From assembly GCA_964396055.1 (NCBI GenBank), contig CAYNDV010000058.1, positions 1 through 25,594 on the forward strand: 25,594 nucleotides of DNA. The letters are read 5' to 3'. The notes below the pieces were generated by a model. That model saw only the letters and a list, made by a program, of their open reading frames with translations, was not told where the DNA came from and did no database searches. The stretch is from CAYJPV01 sp964396055. GTDB lineage: Bacteria; Acidobacteriota; Vicinamibacteria; Vicinamibacterales; JAKQTR01. The translations under genes were made by a program, and so were the position numbers. Numbering within the stretch: position 1 is the first letter of the stretch; each line of letters opens with the position of its first letter. Below, piece by piece: positions 7,387 through 14,732 of this stretch.

Positions 7387-8081
7387 TACTCTTCCCGCCG
7401 AATGCGCCGCGCGTCCACCCCGAGCGCTCTCAACTGCGCGGACAGGTCGGCGACGAACGACGCGGGGCCGCAGACCAGGCAGGTGGCGGGCGCCGTGAGC
7501 ACCTCGGCGAGCAGGGCGCGGCCGATGCGACCCTTGCGGCCGCGCCAGGCCGGGTCTCGCGTGACGGTCTTCCAGTAACGAATCCGACCCCCGGCCTGCA
7601 GGCGCGTGAACTCCCGGTCGAAGACCAGTTCACGCGGCGTGCGAACGCTGTAGACCAGGTCGATGGCCGGCGGCCGGACCCGTGTGAGCGCCTCACCCAG
7701 CATCGCGCGCAGCGGCGCGATCCCCGTCCCTCCGGCCAGCAGCAGCAGACGACGGCCGGCCAGGGCCCGGGGCAGACCGAACCGGCCGAAGGGCCCCTGG
7801 ACCGCCACCAGGGTTCCCGGCGTCAGGGGGGCCAGGTGGGCGCCCGGCGAGTGTCGGCCGTCGAGTCCGACGAGAATCTCGAGACACCCGTCCGCGCGCG
7901 ACGCGCCGGGCGATGACGCGATCGAGTAGGGTTTGCGCAGGTCCTGGGTGGCGCGGCCGATGGCCACGGCCTGGCCGGCGGCGTACGGGAAGGCCCGGCC
8001 CCCCAGATCGAGGCGCACCAGGACGGCGCGCGCCGACACGCGTTCGACGGACCGGACCGTGGTGAGACGTTCGCCGCGCAC
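7383..8081 (-). CDS. FNR-type FAD/NAD(P)-binding oxidoreductase
   Basis: The product (232 aa) is a stand-alone ferredoxin-NADP+ reductase-like module. The FAD domain carries RKPYSIASSP (residues 49-58), the typical RxYS motif. The nucleotide domain has GGTGIAPLRAM (117-127) and ends with LVCGPASFV (Cys204), the CGP motif near the nicotinamide. No 2Fe-2S or haem domain is attached, so a partner electron carrier is needed. The start is a GTG at 8081, 26 bp after the fabI stop, so it is probably the last gene of a fabI operon. Its stop overlaps the stop of the convergent HD-GYP gene through a shared CTAG. The electron donor and acceptor cannot be read from the sequence. Confidence 0.85.
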   Translation of the reverse strand: MRGERLTTVRSVERVSARAVLVRLDLGGRAFPYAAGQAVAIGRATQDLRKPYSIASSPGASRADGCLEILVGLDGRHSPGAHLAPLTPGTLVAVQGPFGRFGLPRALAGRRLLLLAGGTGIAPLRAMLGEALTRVRPPAIDLVYSVRTPRELVFDREFTRLQAGGRIRYWKTVTRDPAWRGRKGRIGRALLAEVLTAPATCLVCGPASFVADLSAQLRALGVDARRIRREEY

Positions 8082-8107
8082 GGGAAGCCCCTGTCGTTGC
8101 GGAGGCG

Positions 8108-8881
8108 TCAGATCCCCATCGCGTGGAACCCGGCATCGACGAGCAGGACCTCGCCGGTGATCGCGGAACTCTCCGGCCCGAGCAGGAAGCGGCCTGTCGC
8201 GCCGACTTCGTCGAGTTCCACGTTGCGCCGCAGGGGCGACCGATCGCGATAGACCTGCAGGATGTTCGAGAATCCCGAAATCCCGGAGGCGGCCAGGGTC
8301 TTGATGGGGCCCGCCGAAATCGCGTTGACGCGAATGCCCTGCGGCCCGAGGTCCGCCGCCAGGTACCGCACGCTCGCCTCGAGCGCGGCCTTGGCCACGC
8401 CCATGACGTTGTAGTTGGTGAACACCCGGTCGCTGCCGAGGTAGGTGAGGGTGAGGATGCTGCCGCGTCCGCGGGGCGCCATGAGCGGCAGCGCGGCGCG
8501 CGAAAGCACCACCAGCGAGTAGGCGCTGACGTCGAGCGCGATGCGGAAGCCCTCCCGCGAGGTGTCGACGAACGGACGCGACAGTTCTTCGCGCGGGGCG
8601 AACGCCGTGCCGTGCAGCACGTAGTCCAGGGCCCCGAACTCGCGCCGGATGGTCTCGAACGCCTCGGCCACCTGATCGTCGGCGGTCACGTCCATCGGCA
8701 GCACCAGGGGGTCCGTCAGTTCGGCGGCAAGTTCACGGACGTTCTCGCCCAGGCGTTCGCCCTGGTAGGTCAGCGCCAGGCGCGCGCCGTCGGCCGCCAG
8801 CGCCTGTGCAATCGCCCACGCGATCGACCGCCGATTGGCAACGCCCGTGATCAGGCCGAAGGTACCGGCAAGCACACTCAT
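8108..8881 (-). CDS. fabI: Enoyl-[acyl-carrier-protein] reductase (NADH), FabI
   Basis: The product (257 aa) is the last-step reductase of the fatty-acid elongation cycle, reducing trans-2-enoyl-ACP with NADH in the cytoplasm. The N-terminus GLITGVANRRSIAWAIAQAL is the FabI nucleotide loop. The catalytic region YLGSDRVFTNYNVMGVAKAA supplies Tyr157 and Lys164 in the Y-x6-K arrangement; Tyr147 is the second conserved tyrosine. TYQGERL at about 38-44 fits NADH preference. Length and motifs are those of the E. coli-type enzyme. The start ATG at 8881 lies nine bases after the stop of the zinc-ribbon gene, suggesting one transcript of three genes ending with the oxidoreductase. Confidence 0.96.
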   Translation of the reverse strand: MSVLAGTFGLITGVANRRSIAWAIAQALAADGARLALTYQGERLGENVRELAAELTDPLVLPMDVTADDQVAEAFETIRREFGALDYVLHGTAFAPREELSRPFVDTSREGFRIALDVSAYSLVVLSRAALPLMAPRGRGSILTLTYLGSDRVFTNYNVMGVAKAALEASVRYLAADLGPQGIRVNAISAGPIKTLAASGISGFSNILQVYRDRSPLRRNVELDEVGATGRFLLGPESSAITGEVLLVDAGFHAMGI

Positions 8882-8890
8882 GCGGGTTGC

Positions 8891-9613
8891 TCAGGACTTC
8901 TTGCGGCCGTGCCCCCCGCCGTGGGAGCGGCCCTGGCGCGGTCCGCTCTGGGCGTGTGCGCCTCCCGGCCCTGGTCTGCCGCGCCCGTGGGTACCATGCC
9001 CACCGGGGGCGCCGTGCCCCCCGTGGCCACGCGACCCGAATCCGCCGTGGCCGCCGCTGGCCCCCGTGTGGTGGCCGTGCGGCCTGCCGCCGGGACGCGC
9101 CGAGGCTCCGCCTGTGCCGCGCGCCGCGCGCCCGTGAGCCGGACGCTGGTTGGCCGTGTGCATCGTGAACTCGGGAGCCTGACGGGCTGGCACCTCTCCT
9201 TCGATGCGCGGCAGCACGGCACGGATCAGGCGCCGGTGGACGGACCCTTCGTGCGTCGGGGCCGTCGCCGGGGACACAGGTGCGCCCGCATCCGGGGGCG
9301 CCGCTGCAACCGGCGCACCCGCCACGGTCTCGGGCACCGGCGCGTCGGCCTCGCTCTCCGGTTCGGACGGCTTCGGCGGGACCATGCCTGCGGCCGCGCC
9401 GGCCGGGGGCCGCGGCGGCAGCGGGGGGGCCACCTTCTTGCGCCCGGCTGGCATCTTCCCCTGCCGGTACTCGTGCTCCGTGTCGCACGTCGTGCACCGG
9501 GTCTGGCGGATATCGTCTCCGACCATCGCCACGACGGCGTGGTCGCTCAATCGCCGCTCGCGCGGGCAGTAGTCATCGACGATGTCACCAACCCGTGGCT
9601 GGCGCTGCTGCAT
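8891..9613 (-). CDS. Zinc-ribbon-like protein with long Gly/His/Arg-rich tail
   Basis: The product (240 aa) has three parts. Residues 1-55 form a small domain with Cys16 (DDYCPRERRLSDH) and Cys40/Cys43 (TRCTTCDTEHEY), plus nearby histidines, probably one zinc site. Residues about 60-125 are a Pro/Ala-rich linker. After a short helical patch (VHRRLIRAVLPRIEGEV) the last 80 residues are low-complexity, rich in Gly, His and Arg (GHGGFGSRGHGGHG) and end in a basic GRKKS. No enzyme motif is visible. The tail could bind nucleic acid or metal. The ATG at 9613 is preceded by GGGGGAC and by a good promoter, whereas the upstream open frame has no better start. It is directly followed by fabI. The function is unknown. 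Confidence 0.75.
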   Translation of the reverse strand: MQQRQPRVGDIVDDYCPRERRLSDHAVVAMVGDDIRQTRCTTCDTEHEYRQGKMPAGRKKVAPPLPPRPPAGAAAGMVPPKPSEPESEADAPVPETVAGAPVAAAPPDAGAPVSPATAPTHEGSVHRRLIRAVLPRIEGEVPARQAPEFTMHTANQRPAHGRAARGTGGASARPGGRPHGHHTGASGGHGGFGSRGHGGHGAPGGHGTHGRGRPGPGGAHAQSGPRQGRSHGGGHGRKKS

Positions 9614-9672
9614 GAAGAGTCCCCCGGCAAAGCCTTTCGAACTGGTGGGATGTGAGTGCTGCAGGACGGTCG

Positions 9673-9702
9673 ATTCTAACTTAGGCACGGAGGGCAGGGC
9701 AA
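9673..9702 (-). promoter_or_regulatory. Candidate sigma-70-type promoter for the zinc-ribbon/fabI operon
   Basis: On the minus strand TTGCCC (9702-9697) and TAGAAT (9678-9673) are separated by 18 bp. The -10 matches five of six consensus positions. The site lies in the gap after argH, about 60 bp upstream of the ATG at 9613, and just beyond the argH terminator-like hairpin, as expected for a new transcription unit. Confidence 0.5.
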
Positions 9703-9704
9703 CA

Positions 9705-9723
9705 GGCGGGGCCGGGCCCCGCC
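9705..9723 (-). terminator. GC-rich hairpin after argH
   Basis: A perfect 8-bp stem (GGCGGGGC with GCCCCGCC) closes a three-base loop, starting three bases after the argH stop. No clear T-run follows (TGTTGCC), so it may be a weak or factor-assisted terminator, or only a 3'-end stabilising stem. Its place at the end of the argR-argG-argH arm supports an end-of-transcript role. Confidence 0.5.
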
Positions 9724-9726
9724 CGC

Positions 9727-11118
9727 TCACGCGCCGGCGCCGGGACGCGCGGCCAGCCAGGTCCGGGTCTCCTGCACCGCCGCCGCGACGGCCGACGGTT
9801 GGGTCGACTGCGGCGTCCGCTTCGCCTCCACCGACGCCCGGGCCGACACGGCGGTCAGGATGTCCGCGTCGAAGGCGGCCGAATGTGCCTGCCACTCGGC
9901 CAGGGTCAGCGAGGGGAAGTCCCGGCCGTCGCGGGCCAGCGCCCGCACGACGCCGCCGACGACGGCATGGGCCTCGCGGAAGGGCACGCCGCGGTTCACG
10001 AGGTAGTCGGCCACGTCCGTCGCCAGCAACAGGCCCGACGCAGCGGCTTCGGCGGGACCGGGCGCCAGCGTGAGGCCGGCCACCACCGGCGCGACGACGT
10101 CCAGGCAGGCGGCAGTGACGTCTTCCGCCTCGAAGACGGCTTCCTTGTCCTCCTGCAGGTCGCGGTTGTACCCGCTGGGCAGCCCCTTCATCGTCACGAG
10201 CCAGCCCACGTGGCGGCCCACGACGCGTCCCGCCTTCCCGCGCACGAGTTCCAGCGGGTCCGGGTTCTTCTTCTGCGGCATCAGGCTGCTGCCGGTCGCG
10301 AACCGATCGGGAAGGGCGAAGAACCCGAACTCGTCGCCCGTGAAGAGCACCAGATCCTCGGCCAGCCGGCTGAGGTGGATCATCGTCACGGCGCAGGCGT
10401 GGAGGAACGAGGCGACGAAGTCCCGATCCGACGCCGCGTCCACCGAATTGAGCACCACCCGGGAGAAGCCGAGGGCGGCGGCCAGGGCCGCGGTGTCCAC
10501 GGGCCAGGCCGTCCCGGCGATGGCCCCCGAGCCGAGCGGCAGTTCGTCGGCTTCGTCGAGCGCCTGCGCCAGCCGGTCGTGATCACGGCGCAGCGCCGCC
10601 GCGTGCGACAGGCAGTAGTGCGCCGCCAGAATCGGCTGCGCGCGCCGCATGTGGGTGTAGGACGGCATCACGGCCGGCCCGCAGGCTTCGGCCTGGTCCG
10701 CGAGGGCCGAGATGGCGCGGCGCACGCGCGTCTGGAGCGCCGGGATGTGCCGCTTCAGGTAGAGGCGCAGGTCGAGCGACACCTGCTCGTTGCGCGACCG
10801 GCCGGTGTGCAGGCGTTTGCCCGCGTCGCCGATCCGCTCGACGAGCAGGCGCTCCACGCACGCATGGATGTCCTCGTCGGCGCCGCCGAGCAGCGCCGGA
10901 TCGCGGTGCACGTCGGCGCGCACGGACTCGAGCCCGCCCCGGATGGCCTCGGCATCCACGGCCGACAGGACACCGGCCCGGCCCAGCGCCGCCGCCCAGG
11001 CCAGGCTGCCGTCGATGTCCTCCTCGACCAGGCGCCGATCGACGCCGAGCGACACGCCGAAGGCGAACACGGACGGGTCGGGCTCGGTGTCGAAGCGTCC
11101 GGACCACAGGTGCGGCAT
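9727..11118 (-). CDS. argH: Argininosuccinate lyase
   Basis: The product (463 aa) splits argininosuccinate into arginine and fumarate, the last step of arginine synthesis, as a cytoplasmic homotetramer. It begins MPHLWSGRFD, the usual ArgH start. HTGRSRNEQVS (about 104-114) and SYTHMRRAQP (Thr155-His156 catalytic pair) are intact, as is the mobile serine loop TGSSLMPQKKNPD (275-287, Ser278). Length is normal. I took the ATG at 11118, which overlaps the argG stop as TGATG; a GTG one codon upstream at 11121 is equally possible. It appears fully functional, in contrast to the argG homologue before it. A strong hairpin follows its stop. Confidence 0.95.
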   Translation of the reverse strand: MPHLWSGRFDTEPDPSVFAFGVSLGVDRRLVEEDIDGSLAWAAALGRAGVLSAVDAEAIRGGLESVRADVHRDPALLGGADEDIHACVERLLVERIGDAGKRLHTGRSRNEQVSLDLRLYLKRHIPALQTRVRRAISALADQAEACGPAVMPSYTHMRRAQPILAAHYCLSHAAALRRDHDRLAQALDEADELPLGSGAIAGTAWPVDTAALAAALGFSRVVLNSVDAASDRDFVASFLHACAVTMIHLSRLAEDLVLFTGDEFGFFALPDRFATGSSLMPQKKNPDPLELVRGKAGRVVGRHVGWLVTMKGLPSGYNRDLQEDKEAVFEAEDVTAACLDVVAPVVAGLTLAPGPAEAAASGLLLATDVADYLVNRGVPFREAHAVVGGVVRALARDGRDFPSLTLAEWQAHSAAFDADILTAVSARASVEAKRTPQSTQPSAVAAAVQETRTWLAARPGAGA

Positions 11119-12209
11119 CACGCGGCCTCCTGCGGCGCGGCGGCCGCGGTTTCGTGGCGCCCCACGACGAGCGAGGCGCCCTTGAGGAGTCTCAGCCGCA
11201 CCGAGCCCGTGAGTGGCGTCTGCGTCCGCGCGACGAAGGCGTCGAGGGCCTCCCGGAGGGGCGAATACCAGTTCCCCTCGGCCACGAGGGCGCCGTACTG
11301 GATGGCCAGCCCGTGCTTGACCCGTTCGAGTTCGGCCGGCAGCAGCAGGCTCTCGAGTTCACGGTGGGCCTGGTGCAGGACGACGGTGGCCGGGGCTTCA
11401 CAGACCTCGCGCGGCGGCGCGCCCGGCAGGCCGTTCTCCACGATGTCGAGGCGTCCCACGCCGTGGCTGCCGGCGATGGTCGCCAGGCTGGCGATCATGT
11501 CGGCGAAGGCCATGGGGATGCCGTTGACCGCCACGGGCACGCCGCGCTCGAAGGCGATGTCCAGGAAGGCGGGCGTCTCCGGGCACGCGGCGGGATCCGC
11601 GGTGAGGGAGAAGACCTCGGCCGGCGGTTCGGTCCAGGGGTCGTCGAGCGGGCCGCCGGCGACGGTCCGGCCCCACAGGCAGGCGTGGGTGCGGTACGGG
11701 TGCTGGGGCATCCGGGCGACCGGGAGGCCTCGGCCGTGCGCGTACGCCACGGCCTCGGCCGGCGACATGCCCCAGTCGCGTGCGGGGGCCAGCACGTCGA
11801 GGTCCGGCGCCAGGGCGCGAACGGCGCGTTCGAGGCGTCCGCCTTCCGGATCCTGCGGCCCGCAGCCATGGGCCACGGCCGTGGCGTGCTCGATCCGGGC
11901 GATGTCCACGAGCGCCCGCGCGACCACCGGGCTTGTCAGCGCGCCCGCCAGCGGGCGCCCGTGCCCCTCGAGGACGCCGGCCTGCAGCGCAGGCAGGAGG
12001 ACGTCGGTGGCAAACGGCGTTCGGGCGTCGAGGACGTGGGCACGAACCGCGCCGGCAGCGAGGGCCCGTTCGCGCACGGGTTCGAGGTCGCGCCCCTGTC
12101 CGAGGTCGAGGGTGAGGGTGACCACTTCGGCCCGCCGGGCCTCGGCGAGCCACGCGACGGCTGCCGTGGCCATGGGGCCGCCGGAGTAGGCAACAACGAT
12201 TCGAGGCAT
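11118..12209 (-). CDS. argG: Argininosuccinate synthase homologue with degenerate active site
   Basis: The 363-aa product aligns along its whole length with argininosuccinate synthase (normally about 400 aa), which joins citrulline and aspartate using ATP. Preserved landmarks include VVAYSGG, TLDLGQGRDLE, AVAHG, GVPVAVNG, IAGSHGVGRLDIVEN, SPLREALDAF and the TGSVRLRLLKG tail. The functional motifs do not survive: the ATP loop SGGLDTS is SGGPMAT (9-15); the aspartate/citrulline motif TGKGNDQVRFE is GPQDPEGGRLE (117-127), keeping only the Arg and Glu; the SxDENL segment is RTHACL; and KSRGxYETP is PPREVCEAP. The C-terminus is short. The frame is uninterrupted. The second ATG (12209) is chosen because GGGAGG lies seven bases before it, while the first ATG (12215) has no spacing. 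It may be a pseudoenzyme or have changed substrate. Confidence 0.85.
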   Translation of the reverse strand: MPRIVVAYSGGPMATAAVAWLAEARRAEVVTLTLDLGQGRDLEPVRERALAAGAVRAHVLDARTPFATDVLLPALQAGVLEGHGRPLAGALTSPVVARALVDIARIEHATAVAHGCGPQDPEGGRLERAVRALAPDLDVLAPARDWGMSPAEAVAYAHGRGLPVARMPQHPYRTHACLWGRTVAGGPLDDPWTEPPAEVFSLTADPAACPETPAFLDIAFERGVPVAVNGIPMAFADMIASLATIAGSHGVGRLDIVENGLPGAPPREVCEAPATVVLHQAHRELESLLLPAELERVKHGLAIQYGALVAEGNWYSPLREALDAFVARTQTPLTGSVRLRLLKGASLVVGRHETAAAAPQEAA

Positions 12210-12240
12210 CGGCATCCCTCCCACGCGCGTCAGGCGAAGG

Positions 12241-12699
12241 TCATACGCCCTGCCGGGCGAGGGCCTCGAGTTGGGCGGCGACGCGGCCGGCGGTGACGGC
12301 GTCGCGGCAGACCACGAGCACGGTGTCGTCGCCGGCCACGGTGCCGATGACGCCGTCGAGGTCGGTGGCATCGATGGCGATGGCGAGGGGCTGGGCCTGG
12401 CCGACGCCGGTCTTGGCCACGACGAGCTGCTGGGCGCGGTCGAGGCTGGTGAGGTATTCGGCGACGGCGTGCTGGAGCCTGGCGGCGGCGACGACGGGGC
12501 TGGCGACGTCGGCGCCGGGGCGGTGGTAGGCGCCGTCGGCGGAGTTCTTGACCAGGGCGAGGTCGCGGATATCGCGCGACAGGGTGGCCTGGGTGACGGA
12601 AAAGCCGAGGCCGCGCAGGCGGCGGCGCAGCTCTTCCTGGCTGGCGATGCGGTGGTGGTCGATGAGCCCGAGGATGGCCGCCTGCCGGCGTTTCTTCAT
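12241..12699 (-). CDS. argR: Arginine repressor ArgR
   Basis: The product (152 aa from the second of two adjacent ATGs; 12702 is the alternative) is a hexameric arginine-responsive regulator. The N-terminal winged helix is visible at about residues 1-65, with SQEELRRRLRGLGFSVTQAT and LSRDIRDLALVK as the recognition region. The C-terminal arginine-binding and oligomerisation domain carries IDATDLDGVIGTVAGDDTVL, including the GTVAGDDT motif with its ligand-binding Asp pair. It is the first gene of the leftward arm, 31 bp before argG, and its own -10 element is covered by an ARG-box-like palindrome, so autoregulation is likely. The Shine-Dalgarno is weak and the predicted leader is very short. 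Confidence 0.94.
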   Translation of the reverse strand: MKKRRQAAILGLIDHHRIASQEELRRRLRGLGFSVTQATLSRDIRDLALVKNSADGAYHRPGADVASPVVAAARLQHAVAEYLTSLDRAQQLVVAKTGVGQAQPLAIAIDATDLDGVIGTVAGDDTVLVVCRDAVTAGRVAAQLEALARQGV

Positions 12700-12713
12700 C
12701 ATGGTGACGTCCG

Positions 12714-12727
12714 TGCATATTTATACA
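12714..12727. promoter_or_regulatory. ARG-box-like operator over the argR -10
   Basis: TGCATATTTATACA is a near-perfect inverted repeat resembling the ArgR consensus TGAATwwwwATTCA. It stands out in a 70% G+C surround. It covers the -10 hexamer (12720-12725) of the leftward argR promoter. Its spacing to the second box is 89 bp, about 8.5 helical turns, close enough for one ArgR hexamer to contact both by looping. The role is inferred from position and the neighbouring argR gene. Confidence 0.75.
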
Positions 12728-12748
12728 CCGCACAGCGCCTCCAGACAA
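12720..12748 (-). promoter_or_regulatory. argR promoter
   Basis: On the minus strand TTGTCT (12748-12743) and TATAAA (12725-12720) are exactly 17 bp apart. Transcription would start near 12713, leaving an argR leader of only about 11-14 bases. The ARG box at 12714-12727 overlaps the -10. Confidence 0.65.
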
Positions 12749-12781
12749 GCCTCAGGCCCGTAATGCGTGCATTCGAGCCGA

Positions 12782-12810
12782 TTGACCGACACTCATTTAT
12801 GATGCATACT
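12782..12810 (+). promoter_or_regulatory. argC promoter
   Basis: TTGACC (12782-12787) and CATACT (12805-12810) are separated by 17 bp. The -35 matches five of six consensus positions and the -10 four of six. The predicted start near 12817 would leave a leader of about nine bases before the argC ATG at 12826, with no Shine-Dalgarno, so the message may be effectively leaderless. The second ARG box overlaps the -10. Confidence 0.65.
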
Positions 12811-12816
12811 TATTCA
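12803..12816. promoter_or_regulatory. ARG-box-like operator over the argC -10
   Basis: TGCATACTTATTCA matches the ArgR palindrome pattern (TGnATnnnnATTCA) and covers the -10 of the argC promoter. A further AT-rich inverted repeat, TCATTTATGA, abuts it at 12793-12802 and may extend the operator. Together with the box at 12714-12727 it makes a mirror-like pair across the divergent region. Confidence 0.75.
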
Positions 12817-12825
12817 CGCTGACGC

Positions 12826-13821
12826 ATGAACACTCATTTTGCGGCCCGCGTCGCCCTCGCTGGAGCCACCGGCTACGCCGGCCAGGAACTGCTCCGCCTG
12901 CTCGCCACCCACCCCCGCATCCGCGTCACCGCCGCCATGGCCTCCGGCACCGAGGCCCGCCGTCTGCCCGCCCTCGCCCGCGTCTGGGACGACGAGATCC
13001 AGCCCCTCGACGTGGATCGCCTCGCCGCCGGCGCCGACATCGTCTGCCTCGCCCTGCCCGAGCACGCCTCCGCGACGATTGGCCCGGCCCTCGCCGCCCG
13101 CGGCGTCCGACTCGTCGACCTGTCCGGCGCGTTCCGCCTCCGCGACCACGATGCCCGCGCGCGGTGGTACCCGGACGCGACCGCACGGCCCGACGGCACC
13201 GTCTACGGCCTTGCCGAGCACCAGCGCGACGCCATCCGCAGCGCCGCCGTCGTCGCGTGCCCGGGGTGTTATCCGACGGCGGCGCTCCTGCCCCTGCTGC
13301 CCCTGGCCGCGCGCGGCCTGCTGGACGGCGACGTCATCATCGACGCCAAGTCCGGCGTCTCGGGCGCCGGCAAGTCGCCGACCGAGCGCACGCACTTCTC
13401 CGAGGTGCACGGCAGCCTCGCGGCGTACGGCGTGTTCGCCCACCGCCACGCCGCCGAGATGGAGCAGGAACTGGGGCGGCCCGTCACCTTCGTGCCCCAC
13501 CTGGTGCCGATCAACCGCGGCATCCTCGAGACGATCTATGTCCGGGTGCGCCAGGGCGTGACCGCCGCGGCCGTCGAGGCTGCGCTGGGCGACGCGTACC
13601 GCGATGCGCCCTTCGTCCGCCTCTGCGGGCCGGCGCTGCCCGAGATCAAGCACGTCGCCTACACGAACTTCTGCGACATCGGCTGGCGCCTCGACGAAGC
13701 TTCGGGCCGCCTCGTGATGGTGTCGTGCATCGACAACCTCCTGAAGGGCGCGGCTGGCCAGGCCCTGCAGAACATCAACCTGATGACCGGCCTCGACGAA
13801 CGCGTTGGGCTCTGGCGGTGA
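12826..13821 (+). CDS. argC: N-acetyl-gamma-glutamyl-phosphate reductase
   Basis: The product (331 aa) reduces N-acetylglutamyl-5-phosphate to the semialdehyde with NADPH. The nucleotide-binding loop VALAGATGYAGQELLRLL is at residues 9-26, and the catalytic cysteine is Cys148 in VVACPGCYPTAA. DAKSGVSGAGKSPTERTHFS and FVPHLVPINRGILETIYV are family motifs, and CIDNLLKGAAGQALQNINLM closes the protein. Length is slightly under the usual 340-350 aa. It is the first gene of the rightward arm under the ARG-box-controlled promoter and overlaps argB as GTGA, implying translational coupling. No Shine-Dalgarno precedes the ATG. Confidence 0.96.
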   Translation: MNTHFAARVALAGATGYAGQELLRLLATHPRIRVTAAMASGTEARRLPALARVWDDEIQPLDVDRLAAGADIVCLALPEHASATIGPALAARGVRLVDLSGAFRLRDHDARARWYPDATARPDGTVYGLAEHQRDAIRSAAVVACPGCYPTAALLPLLPLAARGLLDGDVIIDAKSGVSGAGKSPTERTHFSEVHGSLAAYGVFAHRHAAEMEQELGRPVTFVPHLVPINRGILETIYVRVRQGVTAAAVEAALGDAYRDAPFVRLCGPALPEIKHVAYTNFCDIGWRLDEASGRLVMVSCIDNLLKGAAGQALQNINLMTGLDERVGLWR

Positions 13822-14630
13822 ACGTGGACACCACGGTGCTGAAACTCGGCGGCGACCTGATCGAGGACGCGGAACGCCTGCGCGCGGTGGCGGGCGCCAT
13901 CGCCGTCGCTGCGGCCAGCCTCCCCCTGGCTGTCGTCCACGGCGGCGGCCGGGAAATCGATGCCGCGCTGGCTGCCGCCGGCATCCCGAAGCAGCAGGTG
14001 GACGGCGTGCGCGTGACCGACGCCGCCACGCTCGCCACGGTGGTGCCGGTGCTGGCCGGCACGGTGAATACCCGGTTCGTGGCGGCCATCGGCGCAGCCG
14101 GCGGGCGGGCGGTCGGCCTGACCGGCGCGGACGCCTCCGTGGCGCCCGTGGTGCCCATGCCGCCCCTGCAGGCCGTGGACGGCCGCATCGTGCCGCTCGG
14201 GTTCGTGGGCCAGCCGGTCCTCGACGGGGACGCGGCCCTCGTGACCACGCTGGTCGCGGCCGGCTACGTGCCGGTGATTGCGAGCATCGGCGCGGGCGCC
14301 GACGGCGCGCTCTACAACGTCAACGCCGACACGATGGCCGCGGCAATCGCCGTGCGGGCGCGCGCCTGGCGGCTCGTCATCGCCGGCACGACTCCCGGCG
14401 TGCTCGACGCGTCGGGCCGGACCGTCGGCCGCCTGTCCGCAGCGGACGAGGCCGCCCTGGTGGCCGCCGGCGCCATCAACGCGGGCATGATCGCGAAGCT
14501 CAGGGCCTGCCGCCAGGCCCTGGACGGCGGCGTCGTCCACGTCACCATCACCGACGGCCGCGACGGGACGCGGCTTCGGGCCGCCCTGACGGGCAACGGC
14601 GTCCCGGAGTACGCCACTGCAGTCACATAG
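13818..14630 (+). CDS. argB: Acetylglutamate kinase
   Basis: The product (270 aa) phosphorylates N-acetylglutamate with ATP, the pathway's usual arginine-controlled step. The amino-acid-kinase features are LKLGGD near residue 8, VHGGGREIDAAL for substrate binding, VDGVRVTDAATL, GLTGADAS, and NVNADTMAAAIA for the nucleotide. The segment GTTPGVLD replaces the more usual LTDVEGVL. The GTG at 13818 overlaps the argC stop as GTGA; a longer frame upstream is a shadow of argC. The N-terminus lacks the long helix seen in arginine-inhibited hexameric kinases, so feedback inhibition is uncertain. A 102-bp gap containing a tandem repeat separates it from argD, the only gap inside the rightward arm. Confidence 0.94.
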   Translation: MNVDTTVLKLGGDLIEDAERLRAVAGAIAVAAASLPLAVVHGGGREIDAALAAAGIPKQQVDGVRVTDAATLATVVPVLAGTVNTRFVAAIGAAGGRAVGLTGADASVAPVVPMPPLQAVDGRIVPLGFVGQPVLDGDAALVTTLVAAGYVPVIASIGAGADGALYNVNADTMAAAIAVRARAWRLVIAGTTPGVLDASGRTVGRLSAADEAALVAAGAINAGMIAKLRACRQALDGGVVHVTITDGRDGTRLRAALTGNGVPEYATAVT

Positions 14631-14715
<85 letters not shown>

Positions 14716-14732
14716 ATTCGCAGGTGTCGCCC

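Noticed and set aside
9799..12189. 796-codon plus-strand frame opposite argH and argG
   Set aside because: Antisense shadow of two recognised genes, a known effect of high G+C with biased third positions.
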